A DNA stretch of 64,000 nucleotides from Haloprofundus marisrubri (GTDB lineage: Archaea > Halobacteriota > Halobacteria > Halobacteriales > Haloferacaceae), in assembly GCF_001469955.1 (NCBI RefSeq), contig NZ_LOPU01000029.1, positions 186,001-250,000 of the forward strand, written 5' to 3'. The notes under the pieces were generated by a model. That model was not told the origin of the DNA. It did no database searches and saw only the letters and a program-made list of their open reading frames with translations. How positions within the stretch are numbered: the first letter of the stretch is position 1; each line of letters opens with the position of its first letter. The position numbers were made by a program, and so were the translations under genes. This document shows, piece by piece, positions 36,348-46,080 of the stretch.

Positions 36348-38309
36348 CTACAGCCAACTCAACTGTGCGTTCAGCCAGTCGATGAGGGGGAGAACGTAGC
36401 CGCTGTCGGTTGCGAGATACATCGTCCCCGACAAGAGAAGAAAACTCGTCGTGAGCCCACAGACACAGCCGAGAACGACCGCACCGACGGGTCTCGCCTG
36501 CTCGGAGACGAACGAGTGAAACAGCACCCACACGGCCAGACAGGCCGCAGCGACAAGGTTGAAAAGCGCGTGAATCTGCATCGCTTCGCCGATACTCGCT
36601 TCCAACATCAGCGCGTACGTGAGCAGCAGTTGCGTGCCGATGACGACGGTCCCGAAGTAGGAGAACCCGAGCGCACGCGGATACTGCAGGAGTTCTCGGC
36701 TCTCGGTGAATCGGAACACCGTGTAGACGAAAAGCGGCATCGCCGGCAGCAGATACCGGACGGTGATAGAGGCGTGAAGCGGCAGTCGCGGGAGGTACAT
36801 GAGCGTGAGCACGACGGCGTACACCGCGACGAGGAGGTCGGTCGCCGACAGCGCATCTCGGCCGTGCGCGCGAACCCGTCGAACTGCGGCCTTCGGCAGT
36901 AACACAACTGCAGCGAACACCGGCATCGCTTCGAGCATGGAGAGGTTCGCACTCTGTCCGAAGTCCTTGCGTGCGACGCTTTCGATGTAGCCCGCTCGGA
37001 CGAACGTCGCGGTGAGTCGATGGGTGTCGGTCGCTCGTTCGGCCGTCCGCGAGAGGTGACGGACGAGGATAGACCCGAGTTCCGCGACGGTCAGACTCGC
37101 GGCTTGTACTGCGGTGAAGACCGGTGCAAACACCGACTCCGGCGAACTCGCTGACCCTGCTTCCGTGGTTCCGTCTCCAGTTGCCCCATTAGACGAAGAA
37201 CTCGACGTGGACTGTCCAGAGGCTCCGGAACCTCCCGTCGACGACGAACTCTCCGCACCACCACCGGTCGAGACTACTTCGGTGGCTTCGTAACCGGGCA
37301 TGAACCGTGGTGGCAAGAGCGGATTCCCAGTGACGACCGAGTTCGTCACGAAAAACGGCACGAGCGAGAGACCGAACGCACCAAACACCACTGTGAGTTC
37401 GCGTCGACTGTTCGAGGAGGCGGTCAGGAGGTCAACGACCAACAGCGAGACGAAGAGTATGAACGCGTCGGCAGCGTGAACCCACGTCGCTAACCCCACG
37501 AACACGTACGAGAGCGCGCGAAATCGGAGCGATTTCTCACTGTCGGTGGTCTCTCGACTCAGGTAGAAACTGTAGACGGTTGTGACGACACACAGCGCGA
37601 TGAGCGCGTGTCGCTTCGGAATCGTCGCCCAGAAGCCAACCGGCGTCGCCAAGATGACGACCAACCCGGCAGCGACACCCGCACGAGTCGTGTGCGTCCG
37701 CGAGACGAGACGATAGATGAGTACGCTCGTCAGCGCGGCGGCAAGCATCGAGGTTATCTGCAGTGAGAGGTGTGCGAGCCACCGACCGTCGAGATGTGTG
37801 GCGACAGCGATGTTCGAAACGAAAACGACGGCGGCGACGACAGCCCCGGCGGTTCGTCCGAGCGATTCTTTCTTTAGAACCCGGCCGAGAACGACACCCG
37901 TTGCGAGAATCGCACTGCTCCAGAGTCCGGTGAGGACGACTCGAAGGTCGGCGACAGAGGTGAGCGCTTCTAGCGCCCACATTACGGGCAGTGTGAGTAC
38001 GATGTGGCCGACGGTCCGTGAGTACCGACCGCCGTCACCCGCAATCATTCCGGGCGTCTCTCCGGAAGGCGGGCCGTAGACGATATCGGTGACGAGAAGG
38101 TGGCCGTTGGCCGCGTTGTAAAGACCGTTTGCGACGGTGTAATTGTCGGTGATGAAGAAACCGACACGCCAGAACAGTCCGAAGAAGGCGAGACTGCTCA
38201 CGAACAGCAGCAGTCCGAACTTGTCGCCGAAGACGAGCGTCAGAACCCGGTTCTTATACTCGGCGTAGCGGTCCGTCGGATGGTCGGTTTCGGATACTGA
38301 ATAAGCCAT
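36348..38309 (-). CDS. Multi-pass membrane protein, GT-C glycosyltransferase-like
   Basis: A 653-residue protein with a dozen or more predicted helices. A long Ser/Gly-rich, probably disordered insertion lies around residues 345-390. Topology and the early FFITDNYTV loop resemble polytopic GT-C-type enzymes that use lipid-linked sugars, but the catalytic DxD-like motif is not obvious, so this is a fold-level guess. It starts one base after the stop of the secreted-protein gene 38311-38817 and is therefore in the same operon. Confidence 0.65.
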   Translation of the reverse strand: MAYSVSETDHPTDRYAEYKNRVLTLVFGDKFGLLLFVSSLAFFGLFWRVGFFITDNYTVANGLYNAANGHLLVTDIVYGPPSGETPGMIAGDGGRYSRTVGHIVLTLPVMWALEALTSVADLRVVLTGLWSSAILATGVVLGRVLKKESLGRTAGAVVAAVVFVSNIAVATHLDGRWLAHLSLQITSMLAAALTSVLIYRLVSRTHTTRAGVAAGLVVILATPVGFWATIPKRHALIALCVVTTVYSFYLSRETTDSEKSLRFRALSYVFVGLATWVHAADAFILFVSLLVVDLLTASSNSRRELTVVFGAFGLSLVPFFVTNSVVTGNPLLPPRFMPGYEATEVVSTGGGAESSSSTGGSGASGQSTSSSSSNGATGDGTTEAGSASSPESVFAPVFTAVQAASLTVAELGSILVRHLSRTAERATDTHRLTATFVRAGYIESVARKDFGQSANLSMLEAMPVFAAVVLLPKAAVRRVRAHGRDALSATDLLVAVYAVVLTLMYLPRLPLHASITVRYLLPAMPLFVYTVFRFTESRELLQYPRALGFSYFGTVVIGTQLLLTYALMLEASIGEAMQIHALFNLVAAACLAVWVLFHSFVSEQARPVGAVVLGCVCGLTTSFLLLSGTMYLATDSGYVLPLIDWLNAQLSWL

Positions 38310-38310
38310 G

Positions 38311-38817
38311 TTATGCGACCACGATAGTGATTTCTCGCTGGTCGAGCACTCGTTTCCCGCTTTCCTCCCTGACGGAGATTTCGACGGTCGCTCGATACGT
38401 GTCGTTTTCGAGGCGGTTCGAGGGAACCGAGGCGTCGTCCAATCCGACGGTCAACTCTCCGGAGAAACCTTCGTCGACGGTACGGAACACCTCGGTGTCG
38501 TACGACAGCTCAGGTACTCGAAGCGAGTACATGACGAGCACGGGTCCGGAAGTCGTCTCTACCGAAACGGTCGACATCGGGGCGTCGAGTTTGTGGATTC
38601 CCGACCCAGTGACACCCTGACGGAGTGTGTAACGCTCGCTTGGAATCGTAGTCTCCGAGACGGTGACGCTGCCCGTCGCACCTGTGAACGTCGAACTGTC
38701 GTCGTCGACGCGGTCCTCGGGAGTTAGGTCGACACCGGCGACGACGGGGCCGCTGACCACGGCGGTGAGGAGAAAACACGAGAGAACGAGTACGACCGGG
38801 TCGCGCCACGTCACCAT
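38311..38817 (-). CDS. Secreted protein, first gene of a membrane operon
   Basis: A 168-residue protein. A hydrophobic N-terminal signal (about residues 8-27, ending VVSGPVVAG) is followed by a beta-rich mature part with an NDT glycosylation sequon. It has no known domain. It is immediately upstream of the multi-pass membrane protein (1-base gap) so the two probably act together. A membrane anchor other than the signal is not seen. Confidence 0.7.
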   Translation of the reverse strand: MVTWRDPVVLVLSCFLLTAVVSGPVVAGVDLTPEDRVDDDSSTFTGATGSVTVSETTIPSERYTLRQGVTGSGIHKLDAPMSTVSVETTSGPVLVMYSLRVPELSYDTEVFRTVDEGFSGELTVGLDDASVPSNRLENDTYRATVEISVREESGKRVLDQREITIVVA

Positions 38818-38985
38818 TGCCTGTAGCTGGTTACATCGCGTTAATAAATGTACTGGATATTCTGCTTTTAGAAATTGTGTCTACAATTTACATTTTAGGA
38901 GTACCAGCACTCTCAGTTCCAGTCGGACTGTATCTACTGAGAGATGACTGCCGAAGAACAGGACACTACACGCGAAGCCAAGAGA

Positions 38986-39051
38986 CGTCCGCAGCCCCCC
39001 AGCTGCGGACGCACCATGCAGTGAGCGAGATGACAGTCACAGCTCACGTGC
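38986..39051 (-). repeat. 66-bp two-hairpin element, copy A
   Basis: On the minus strand this is a 66-base unit about 85% identical to 46785-46850. It forms two stems: GTGAGC/GCTCAC and CGTCCGCAGC/GCTGCGGACG. Differences from copy B are partly paired: stem 1 has C-G here and T-A in B; stem 2 has C-G here and T-A in B. Paired changes favour a structured RNA or DNA element under selection. Confidence 0.65.
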
Positions 39052-39178
39052 CGTCGTCAGGCAAAACCGGAGACATCTGCTCCCGTACGCGCCCGACGTG
39101 TGATGTACTCTGACAGGCTGGTTATAGCTCTTTTGTGTTAGCATAATAGCATAACCGGAACACAGTGTCGTCAGTCAC

Positions 39179-39235
39179 TTATACGAAATCAAGGAGAATA
39201 CCTGCGCCTTTAGGTGCAGGATGAATCCAACAATA
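39179..39235 (+). repeat. Solitary left end of an IS1341-type element
   Basis: TTATACGAAATCAA followed by GAGAATACC and a hairpin GCGCCTTTAGGTGC matches the left end of the copy at 57.9 kb (57914 on) almost base for base. No tnpB follows, so it is a left-over end or a small non-autonomous derivative. Confidence 0.65.
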
Positions 39236-39316
39236 ATTTACAGTGACGACGCGGGTCACATGGTTCGTTCTTCAACATCACTGAATCGAAAAGAGCAGAA
39301 CAGTCAGGAGGGAACT

Positions 39317-39404
39317 GCTGACCAAAAACAGAAGAAGACCCCACTTCGTGCCGAATACCTGTATCACTGGCTCAAACCCCACTAGGGTTTCTTCTCTGGT
39401 CAGC
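39317..39404. repeat. Imperfect inverted repeat
   Basis: The ends GCTGACCA (39317-39324) and TGGTCAGC (39397-39404) are exact inverted copies, with AGAAGAA/TTCTTCT also pairing further in and CCCCAC near the centre. It could be a transposon-end pair, a long terminator or a small MITE-like element. No open frame inside. Confidence 0.45.
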
Positions 39405-39552
39405 GATTACAGACTCGAAACACATGTATGAGCTTCCTTCTTCCATTGAATATCATCGAAATTTTATTTCTGGCAAAATAACCTTTCGGTTTGACATTTG
39501 AGGCAGTTTTTCAGAGAATGCACCATCTGTCCACAGCATCCGGTAACGCCTT

Positions 39553-40602
39553 CTACGCGGCGATCTTTGTCGAATTTGAGGGTGTATTCGACTGCGTCAC
39601 GTTCACCCACAGATGTGTTTCTTGGTACGCATTCTCTATCGTCGGTTCCGCAGGTGGGTCCGATTTGTACAGCAGATAGGTGAGTCGTAAGCGTTTGCCA
39701 GTCAATTGCGGTTGTACTGTGTGGTTGTGGTGCCAGGTTTCGTTGTGTGCGAGTCTCGTCTCCAAGCGGTGTATCCGCTGTTTTTCAACTACCGTAGTTG
39801 AGTTGTTCGAGATGCTAACGCGCTGGAGTTCAACGAGCAACGTGTAGTTGACTGGTTCGTGCTCTTGGTTTCCGATGCCGACGTACAGCGACGCTGGTTC
39901 GCCCTGCGTAAGGTTCGCAGGATAGTCGTCTGCTACGAGTTCGTTGTCCGCGTTTTCAGTCAATAGATACAGCTCCGAAAACGATTCTCCCTCCTTCGGG
40001 ACGGCAACTGCATATCCCACACTCGCTGCAGCGGTAATGACACTCGCAGCGAGCACGACATTGAGTATAGCGTCCGTCTTCGTATTGGGGTACAACAGCT
40101 CCGTTTTTGCGGCTGCAATCCACGTTTGGTACGGCACCTCAAATCGTTCATCAACGGAAAGCGCTTGACGACGCTGCGCTGCCACCGCAGTTACGACGAG
40201 TGTGAATGCACTGAGGGATACGACAATCGGCACAAGCCGGATTCCCCACGGTGTGAAGTTGAGCACCAACCCAATCAGTGGCGAAATCGCGATACTGGTC
40301 CCGAACGAAAGCGCAACGCGCTCTAACCCGTCGATTCCTTCTGCGGACTCTCCGACGCCCTCCCAGTTCTCGTCTTTCGGTCCAGTCCCGGCTTCCGGAA
40401 ACAGCGCTGCGATGAACGCATATCCTGGAACGAACAGTACAAATGGCAGTCCCAGAACAAGCCTCAGTGGCGTTTCATCGACGATCGGCAACAACGCTGC
40501 CCCCGCAGTAGCACAGACGAAGACGATGACCGCGACGAGGTCCGCCGGCAACGCACGAAGTGGGGCCGGAACGAGCAGTCGCCAGTCAGTTTCGGAGGAC
40601 AC
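39553..40602 (-). CDS. DUF1616 membrane protein
   Basis: A 349-residue protein. The N-terminal part has four or five membrane helices (LVAVIVFVCATAGAALLPIV, LRLVLGLPFVLFVPGYAFIA, IAISPLIGLVLNF) characteristic of DUF1616, followed by an extracellular beta domain with several N-glycosylation sequons. It lies 74 bases downstream of the 707-residue gene, same strand. DUF1616 proteins are often near S-layer or glycosylation genes in archaea; role unknown. Confidence 0.88.
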   Translation of the reverse strand: MSSETDWRLLVPAPLRALPADLVAVIVFVCATAGAALLPIVDETPLRLVLGLPFVLFVPGYAFIAALFPEAGTGPKDENWEGVGESAEGIDGLERVALSFGTSIAISPLIGLVLNFTPWGIRLVPIVVSLSAFTLVVTAVAAQRRQALSVDERFEVPYQTWIAAAKTELLYPNTKTDAILNVVLAASVITAAASVGYAVAVPKEGESFSELYLLTENADNELVADDYPANLTQGEPASLYVGIGNQEHEPVNYTLLVELQRVSISNNSTTVVEKQRIHRLETRLAHNETWHHNHTVQPQLTGKRLRLTYLLYKSDPPAEPTIENAYQETHLWVNVTQSNTPSNSTKIAA

Positions 40603-40676
40603 GTTCGGCTCCTATAATTCAGGTGTAAAAAATGAGTCGATATCCGAACAGATTCTCATCTCGGAGGTGATGCTAC

Positions 40677-42800
40677 TCAGTCGTTCTGAGAGTGTTGCGG
40701 ACTGTCAGACAGAATCGATTCGATTGCATCGAACGCATCTGCAGCACTGTCTGTAGAGACACCGTTTCGCGTGTACGCTGCTGTTTCGTATGCAGCGGTA
40801 AGTGCTCTGAATTTCTCCATGTCAACGTCTTTGCCGTGCTCAGACTTCACGCGTCCATAGTACTCCCAGTGAGTCTGCTGTTTCTCAAGGCCAAACTGCG
40901 CACTAAGTCGGTGTCGAATCCCCATGTATCCGAGTTCGACTGCGACGTCCGCATCACCTCGCTGGAGTGCATCACGTGCCAGTGACAGCACTGATTCTGA
41001 TTCTTCCAGTCGGTCTACTGTACTCGGTTGAGAGTTGTTATCGGCTATCTCCGGATTCTCAGTGGCTGTCGTTTCAGATTGCGACTGTCTCTCGGCGCGC
41101 AACCATCGCTGACCGAAGAATAGTCCTCCGACGATGAGAATAATTGTTGCACCGACGCCAATCAAGACGAAACTGTTTGAGTTGCCTCCCTCGGCTCCTG
41201 CTACTGGTGGAAGTGCCTTCTCAGCACGGACATCTCTCAAGTTCGTACCAGTTCCTTGAAACTCTACCGCGAGCTGTTGTGTTTGTTCGGCGTCCGCTTG
41301 GTCATCGCTTGCAGGGAGTGTGATTTCTGCGTCGAACTCACCGTTTTCGTCCGTCGTCACTGTGGTGAGTACGCTCCCGTCGAACCGAACGAGAATCTCC
41401 TGATTCGACACTGGGTTGCCACCTTGCGTTTCGAGACGCCCCGACAACTGCGCTTGCGACGCTATGTCACGGGTTAGATTGAATTGTATCTGCGTTTCTG
41501 TTCTTTCGATGGTTGTCAGGACAGCGGTCGTGTTCGAGGTAAGTGCGCTACCACGGTAGCCAAGTTGTGCGGCAAACGCCGCTTCCCCGCTCGAAGCGTT
41601 TGCAGGCATTGACGTGGAAAAGTTGAACGCTCCAGTTTCGTTCGTCCTGACCGTGGCCAGCGACGAATTCTGCAACATGAGTCTAACCGGGGCGTCGCTG
41701 ACTGGACGGCCCTCTGCAGTTACCGTGCCTGACAGCGTGACGTTCTCACCATAACTGAGGGTCTCTGGAACGTCTGCGAACGTGATTTTGGCTTCGACAG
41801 GACGAACCGTTGCGGAGATGGTCGTGTTTGTGCCGTAGTAGGTTGAGTTCGTCTGAGGAACGTACTGAACAGCAATCTTGCTATCAGTTGCTGATAGAGA
41901 CTGCGGACGTAGTTGCGTCGAAAATCGACCTTCGGAGTCAGTTTCCGCCTGGACAGTTTGTGTGCCGAACTCCAGCGTAACGTTCTGATTTGCTACAGGG
42001 CTACCATCTGCCGCAGTCAGACGCCCACTGATCGGAAGCGGATCGAGATACGATGTCTCGTTCGATCCTGCAGTCACCGACAGAGACGTCCGTACGAACT
42101 CTGACTGTCGAACCCTCGTCTGTTGACTGGATATGTTCTGCTGGGTGGCGTTGACCTGCGTCGTCTCGCCGGTGAAGTTTGCGCTCGTCTCGTTTTCAAG
42201 CGTCTCATACGAGTCGGTAAGCGACGTGCTTGTCGAGTTAATTTCTCTATCGAGTCTATCGAGCTCTCGTGCTAACTGTCGGGCTTTCTCTTCGTTGCCC
42301 GCGCGCTTTGCCTTCTGATATTCAGCGTATGTTTCACGGTACTCCTGCACCGTCTGAACATACTCACGCTGTTGCGTCCGTGTTTCGTTGAGCTTGGAAC
42401 TCCCTTGAGTTCCGTCCCCGCTCACCTCAACGTATTTTGCGAGTAACTCAGAGTAGTCGTCTCCGAGCGTTTCCTCCGCTTGCTCGTACTCTCCATCCTC
42501 CAGTTCAATGGAACTCTCTTCGAGTCTCGACGCAAGTTGTGACGCTAAGTGCTCGCGGAGTTGGGCCTGATCACCCTCACTGTCGACCTCGTCGGGATTG
42601 ACGTGACGCCTCGTGCTGTTGTTTTGTACCTGTTCGAGTACTCTCTCGGTGTTACCCAATGCATCTATCCCGAGAGATTCACCACTCTCGGATTCTATCT
42701 GGGTCGCCGCACCGACCGGAAGAACCGCGGCAGAGAGTACCACCTGCAGGGCGAGAATCCCAACTAGAATTCGATTACGGACGACAGTCGGGCGTGTCAC
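40677..42800 (-). CDS. Large secreted/membrane protein with Ig-like repeats and DUF4129-like tail
   Basis: A 707-residue protein: signal helix (about 8-31), a coiled-coil-rich segment (about 80-220), several carboxypeptidase-regulatory/Ig-like repeats (about 255-530; pattern LSGRL...GxPVxxxxVxL...TDExGxF), one membrane helix (about 543-563) and a cytoplasmic DUF4129-like domain (about 600-690; GDADVAVELGYMGIRHRL ... HWEYYGRV). It has many NxS/T glycosylation sequons outside. DUF4129 normally accompanies DUF58 and MoxR; the DUF58 gene lies divergently beside it. Confidence 0.8.
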   Translation of the reverse strand: MTRPTVVRNRILVGILALQVVLSAAVLPVGAATQIESESGESLGIDALGNTERVLEQVQNNSTRRHVNPDEVDSEGDQAQLREHLASQLASRLEESSIELEDGEYEQAEETLGDDYSELLAKYVEVSGDGTQGSSKLNETRTQQREYVQTVQEYRETYAEYQKAKRAGNEEKARQLARELDRLDREINSTSTSLTDSYETLENETSANFTGETTQVNATQQNISSQQTRVRQSEFVRTSLSVTAGSNETSYLDPLPISGRLTAADGSPVANQNVTLEFGTQTVQAETDSEGRFSTQLRPQSLSATDSKIAVQYVPQTNSTYYGTNTTISATVRPVEAKITFADVPETLSYGENVTLSGTVTAEGRPVSDAPVRLMLQNSSLATVRTNETGAFNFSTSMPANASSGEAAFAAQLGYRGSALTSNTTAVLTTIERTETQIQFNLTRDIASQAQLSGRLETQGGNPVSNQEILVRFDGSVLTTVTTDENGEFDAEITLPASDDQADAEQTQQLAVEFQGTGTNLRDVRAEKALPPVAGAEGGNSNSFVLIGVGATIILIVGGLFFGQRWLRAERQSQSETTATENPEIADNNSQPSTVDRLEESESVLSLARDALQRGDADVAVELGYMGIRHRLSAQFGLEKQQTHWEYYGRVKSEHGKDVDMEKFRALTAAYETAAYTRNGVSTDSAADAFDAIESILSDSPQHSQND

Positions 42801-43010
42801 GAATGGGTCGTGTTATCCGAAGTATAAATTCTCTTTCTTCTCACGCACGGATGATATATACTCAAGCACACACCCGCGCCTTCAGGCGTGAGGATGGCTT
42901 CTGCAGCCAGAGAAAGCTGACGGAGCGCTCTGACGGCGCGAGGCAATTCCTGTACAGATTCACAAGTTTCAAACAGAACATTCAATTGACGTGCCCTACA
43001 CCTCCGCGTA
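42801..43010. promoter_or_regulatory. Divergent promoter region with an IS-end-like hairpin
   Basis: Separates the 707-residue gene from the DUF58 gene. TTCAATTGAC (42981-42990) lies about 26 bases before the ATG at 43011 and is a TATA-like box. At about 42874-42896 CCCGCGCCTTCAGGCGTGAGG resembles the left-end hairpin of the IS1341-type element, probably a decayed remnant. Confidence 0.45.
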
Positions 43011-44444
43011 ATGCGTGTGACGAGCCGAGGTTGGACAGCAATCTCTCTTCTGTTGGCCCTTGCTGTGCTTTCGGCTCTCTTCGACGAACGAACACTTCTC
43101 TTTGCTGTTGTAGTCTTCGGTGGGTGGCTTCTGTCCCAACAAATCCTCGCCGTACGGGGGTTTTCGCAGACGTTCGATACCCTCGAACATCAGCTGTATC
43201 TCAGCCACCCTCGACAGCGGGTTGACTCGGATGTAGACGTCACCATACAACTCTCTCGTGCGAACGACGAGACGACAACTGTGACGGCGACACTGTCTAC
43301 GCCAGTTGCGGGGAGAGCAACGTCCACTGAATCTCGAACCGTCGAACTCCAGCGAAAAGAGACAGCTGACTCGACATCCTGTGCGCTTCGATACCCTGTC
43401 GCGGGTGTGTTCACACTTCCCGATATCTCTGTGACACTCACTGACGGAGCACAGATGTTTACCGAAACGTACGATCTTTCGACGGCCACAGCAGTCACCA
43501 TCGAACCACCAGAACCGCACGATGTCTACGTCGGGCAAGGCGGACGTCAACTCGCCTCGGCGTACGGTGAACACGACGCAGACAAATCCGGCAGCGGGCT
43601 CTTGCCGTACGAGCTGCGAGAGTACGTCGACAGCGACTCCGCAAATCGCATTGATTGGAAAGCAACGGCCCGACTTGGTTCTCCTCACGTCACCGAATAC
43701 GAACTTGAAGCCGAACAGCGCACTATCCTTGTTGTTGATGCCCGAGCGTCGACGAAAAGAGGCCAACCTGGAGAGACGCCGCTCGATTACATCCGTGAAG
43801 TTGGACTTGGCCTCGTGGATTCAGCCGAGAAGACAGCAGATCCGGTAAGTCTGTATCTCCTCGAGGAGGGGCAGTACACGCTCACCGAACAAGCTGCAAA
43901 GACCAGCGCCGAGTTCCGCCGAATCCGATATCAACTCAATCAACTCTCTACACAGTCGGAGCTAGCACAGAAATCGCAGGGTCAGCGAACTCGCGTCTCA
44001 CTCAAACGTTCACAGCTTCGCACCCAATTCAGTGAAGACGACTCCACGTTGGGACAGACACTTTCCCCATATCTGAAGACGGGTTTCCGAACGGCATACA
44101 CAAATACGGATGTGCTCGGGGAAGTTGTCGAACGCATAATCTTAGAACACCGTGACGCTGGAAGCGTGCAGGTGCAGTTGCTAACGACAGATCTCAACCA
44201 GCCGACGCTTCTCGACTCCGCCGCGCGGCTGAGTGAGAATGGACATCAGATGGTTACCTTCCTCACGCCAGCTGTTCTCTTCGATACGAATACGCAACGT
44301 CCGATAGCCGGAGAAGATAGCTACCGCGAATACGTGGAGTTCGAGGAATTTCGTCGAACGCTCGCACGGTTAGACCGCGTGAAAGCGCTCGAGCTAGGGC
44401 CACGAAACCGGGTCAAGACGCTGCTCGCTCAACGAGATCCCTAA
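43011..44444 (+). CDS. DUF58 domain protein
   Basis: A 477-residue protein: two N-terminal membrane helices (about 8-46), a beta domain (50-180) and the DUF58 core (VWA-like) at about 190-300 with the signature GLLPYELREYVDSDSANRIDWKATAR. The family generally works with MoxR AAA+ ATPases and DUF4129 proteins in cell-envelope assembly. No MoxR is seen beside it. First gene of a three-gene operon. Confidence 0.88.
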   Translation: MRVTSRGWTAISLLLALAVLSALFDERTLLFAVVVFGGWLLSQQILAVRGFSQTFDTLEHQLYLSHPRQRVDSDVDVTIQLSRANDETTTVTATLSTPVAGRATSTESRTVELQRKETADSTSCALRYPVAGVFTLPDISVTLTDGAQMFTETYDLSTATAVTIEPPEPHDVYVGQGGRQLASAYGEHDADKSGSGLLPYELREYVDSDSANRIDWKATARLGSPHVTEYELEAEQRTILVVDARASTKRGQPGETPLDYIREVGLGLVDSAEKTADPVSLYLLEEGQYTLTEQAAKTSAEFRRIRYQLNQLSTQSELAQKSQGQRTRVSLKRSQLRTQFSEDDSTLGQTLSPYLKTGFRTAYTNTDVLGEVVERIILEHRDAGSVQVQLLTTDLNQPTLLDSAARLSENGHQMVTFLTPAVLFDTNTQRPIAGEDSYREYVEFEEFRRTLARLDRVKALELGPRNRVKTLLAQRDP

Positions 44445-44495
44445 CCGGTGCCCTGACTAGCCATTGTTCGCATTTCGGTCTCGGAATGATTAACT

Positions 44496-45026
44496 ATGCT
44501 CAGTCAGAGACTCGCTCGAATGGAATCTGTAGACCGACTATCTGGTTCGTCGTCTCTCACATCGGTCGCAGGTGAGCCGCGTCTGCTCACAGTCTCTGTG
44601 TTCTGTGTTCTCCTTGTGGTGGCTGTGATTACGAGCGGAGTCGTCGGCGTTGGGATTGCTGTGCTTTCGCTGCTCGTTGCGATTTTTATGACGGCACCGA
44701 TCGCATACGCGACCGGTGCTCTCATGCTTCTCGCCCTTCCGGCGCTTCCACCGTTTTCGGCGGCCGTGATGCATCTCGGGTTGGGACTGCTTCTGTTCTG
44801 CCCTCTCTATGCATCGACGCAGAACCTGGCAGCCAGCGGTGTCGTGTTCGTACTCGCTCTAGCTGGACTTACCGTCGTATTCGTTTTCCTCGAGTCGGGT
44901 TCGGTCTCGATTGTCAGCGCTGCTGCTTTGCTTGCCGGCCTTATCGGATTCGTCGGCTACACGATTCATCGATACGAGCGCGTTCGTCTTGGCCTCGTCA
45001 CAGCAACGGAGAACACCCATGAGTAA
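44496..45026 (+). CDS. Multi-pass membrane protein (DUF7519-like)
   Basis: A 176-residue protein of five to six hydrophobic helices (from LLTVSVFCVLLVVAVITSG to VSIVSAAALLAGLIGFVGY). It starts about 50 bases after the DUF58 gene and overlaps the next gene by eight bases. I recall the name DUF7519 for this position in haloarchaeal DUF58 operons, from memory only. Confidence 0.75.
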   Translation: MLSQRLARMESVDRLSGSSSLTSVAGEPRLLTVSVFCVLLVVAVITSGVVGVGIAVLSLLVAIFMTAPIAYATGALMLLALPALPPFSAAVMHLGLGLLLFCPLYASTQNLAASGVVFVLALAGLTVVFVFLESGSVSIVSAAALLAGLIGFVGYTIHRYERVRLGLVTATENTHE

Positions 45027-45915
45027 TTCATCACTTTCACAGTCTGAGGACAGTACCGCACGGTCTGCTGTCGATACGGCACAGTCTGAAGAACAACGAC
45101 TCCGAAACGAACGAGACACGCTCCAGCGAGAAAACCAGCGCCTTCGCAGCGCCTACCACCAAGCACAACAGGCTACTCATCGACGGGCCGCAGGTGGACT
45201 TGCAATCGTCGGGGCACTCGCTGCAGCGGCCTCAGCGCTGTTTCCCAGCGTCGCAAATGTCTTGCTCGCACTGGGTGGCGTGGGTCTGTTCGGTGCAGTG
45301 CTGACGTACTATCTTACGCCCGACAAAGTCGTCTCAGCGGACGTCACACAGCGGGTCTACGACACGAAAGCGACGAACGAACAGTCACTCGTTACGGAAC
45401 TCGGTCTCACCGGACAGACTGTGTACATCCCCCGGTCATCAAACAGAGACGACGCTGCAACGGATTCAGTCAGACTGTTCGTCCCCCAATACAGCGAATA
45501 CTCGATTCCAGCTGAGTCAGCGCTTGACTCACTGTTCGTCGCCACCGAGGCTGACAAAGCCCGCGGAATTTCGCTGGTTCCCTCCGGAATTCATCTGTAC
45601 CGCGAGTTTCACACGAGCGGTCGACAGTCCTCGGGTGAAACTGGCTCTGTCGCCGAGTCAGTCGACGAACTCGTTGACGCGGTACTCCATATGTTCGAAC
45701 TCGCAGATACGACAGAAACAACTGTTGAGGCCGAATCTGGTCGCGTACGTGTCGCGTTTAGCAGCCCAACCTACTCCCGGGCAGATGTACTCGAAAACCC
45801 GATTGCCTCATTCCTCGCTGTTGGACTCGCGCAACATCTCCGTAGACCCGTCTCTACGACCGTCACTGCGACTGAGGACACACTTTCGGTAGTGTGTCAG
45901 TGGGATATCAAATAA
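45019..45915 (+). CDS. DUF7982-like protein with coiled coil and two membrane helices
   Basis: A 298-residue protein starting at MSNSSLSQ (overlaps the previous stop codon). It has an N-terminal coiled coil (about 15-55), a pair of membrane helices (about 58-105) and a C-terminal soluble domain (about 130-298). The longer open frame to 44911 is not used. Third member of the DUF58 operon; probable partner in the same envelope function. The DUF number is from memory. Confidence 0.75.
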   Translation: MSNSSLSQSEDSTARSAVDTAQSEEQRLRNERDTLQRENQRLRSAYHQAQQATHRRAAGGLAIVGALAAAASALFPSVANVLLALGGVGLFGAVLTYYLTPDKVVSADVTQRVYDTKATNEQSLVTELGLTGQTVYIPRSSNRDDAATDSVRLFVPQYSEYSIPAESALDSLFVATEADKARGISLVPSGIHLYREFHTSGRQSSGETGSVAESVDELVDAVLHMFELADTTETTVEAESGRVRVAFSSPTYSRADVLENPIASFLAVGLAQHLRRPVSTTVTATEDTLSVVCQWDIK

Positions 45916-46080
45916 CGGGTGGTCAGTACTGTGTTGCATTTCCTCTCGGCGAAGACCGGAATTCTCTGTTTGTAGAACGGTAGATCCCGAATCGCTGACA
46001 TCCACCTGACCGTGTTTTCGCGTTGCATTCGTCGCCAACCAGCTCAAATCCCGGACACCGACATCTAACGGTATGGTTGC

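Larger units (their letters stand above)
38818..39552. other. Gene-poor region with structured repeat and IS remnant
   Basis: This 735-base, less GC-rich interval has one hydrophobic open frame (38817-39113, plus strand) that I cannot support as a gene. Instead it holds a two-hairpin element (38986-39051), an IS1341-like left-end remnant (39179-39235) and an 88-base imperfect inverted repeat (39317-39404; GCTGACCA ... TGGTCAGC at its ends). Nothing else was recognised. Confidence 0.6.

Noticed and set aside
38817-39113. 98-residue frame with a hydrophobic start
   Set aside because: The second half runs through the two-hairpin repeat and is unlike a protein; no promoter or homologue recognised.
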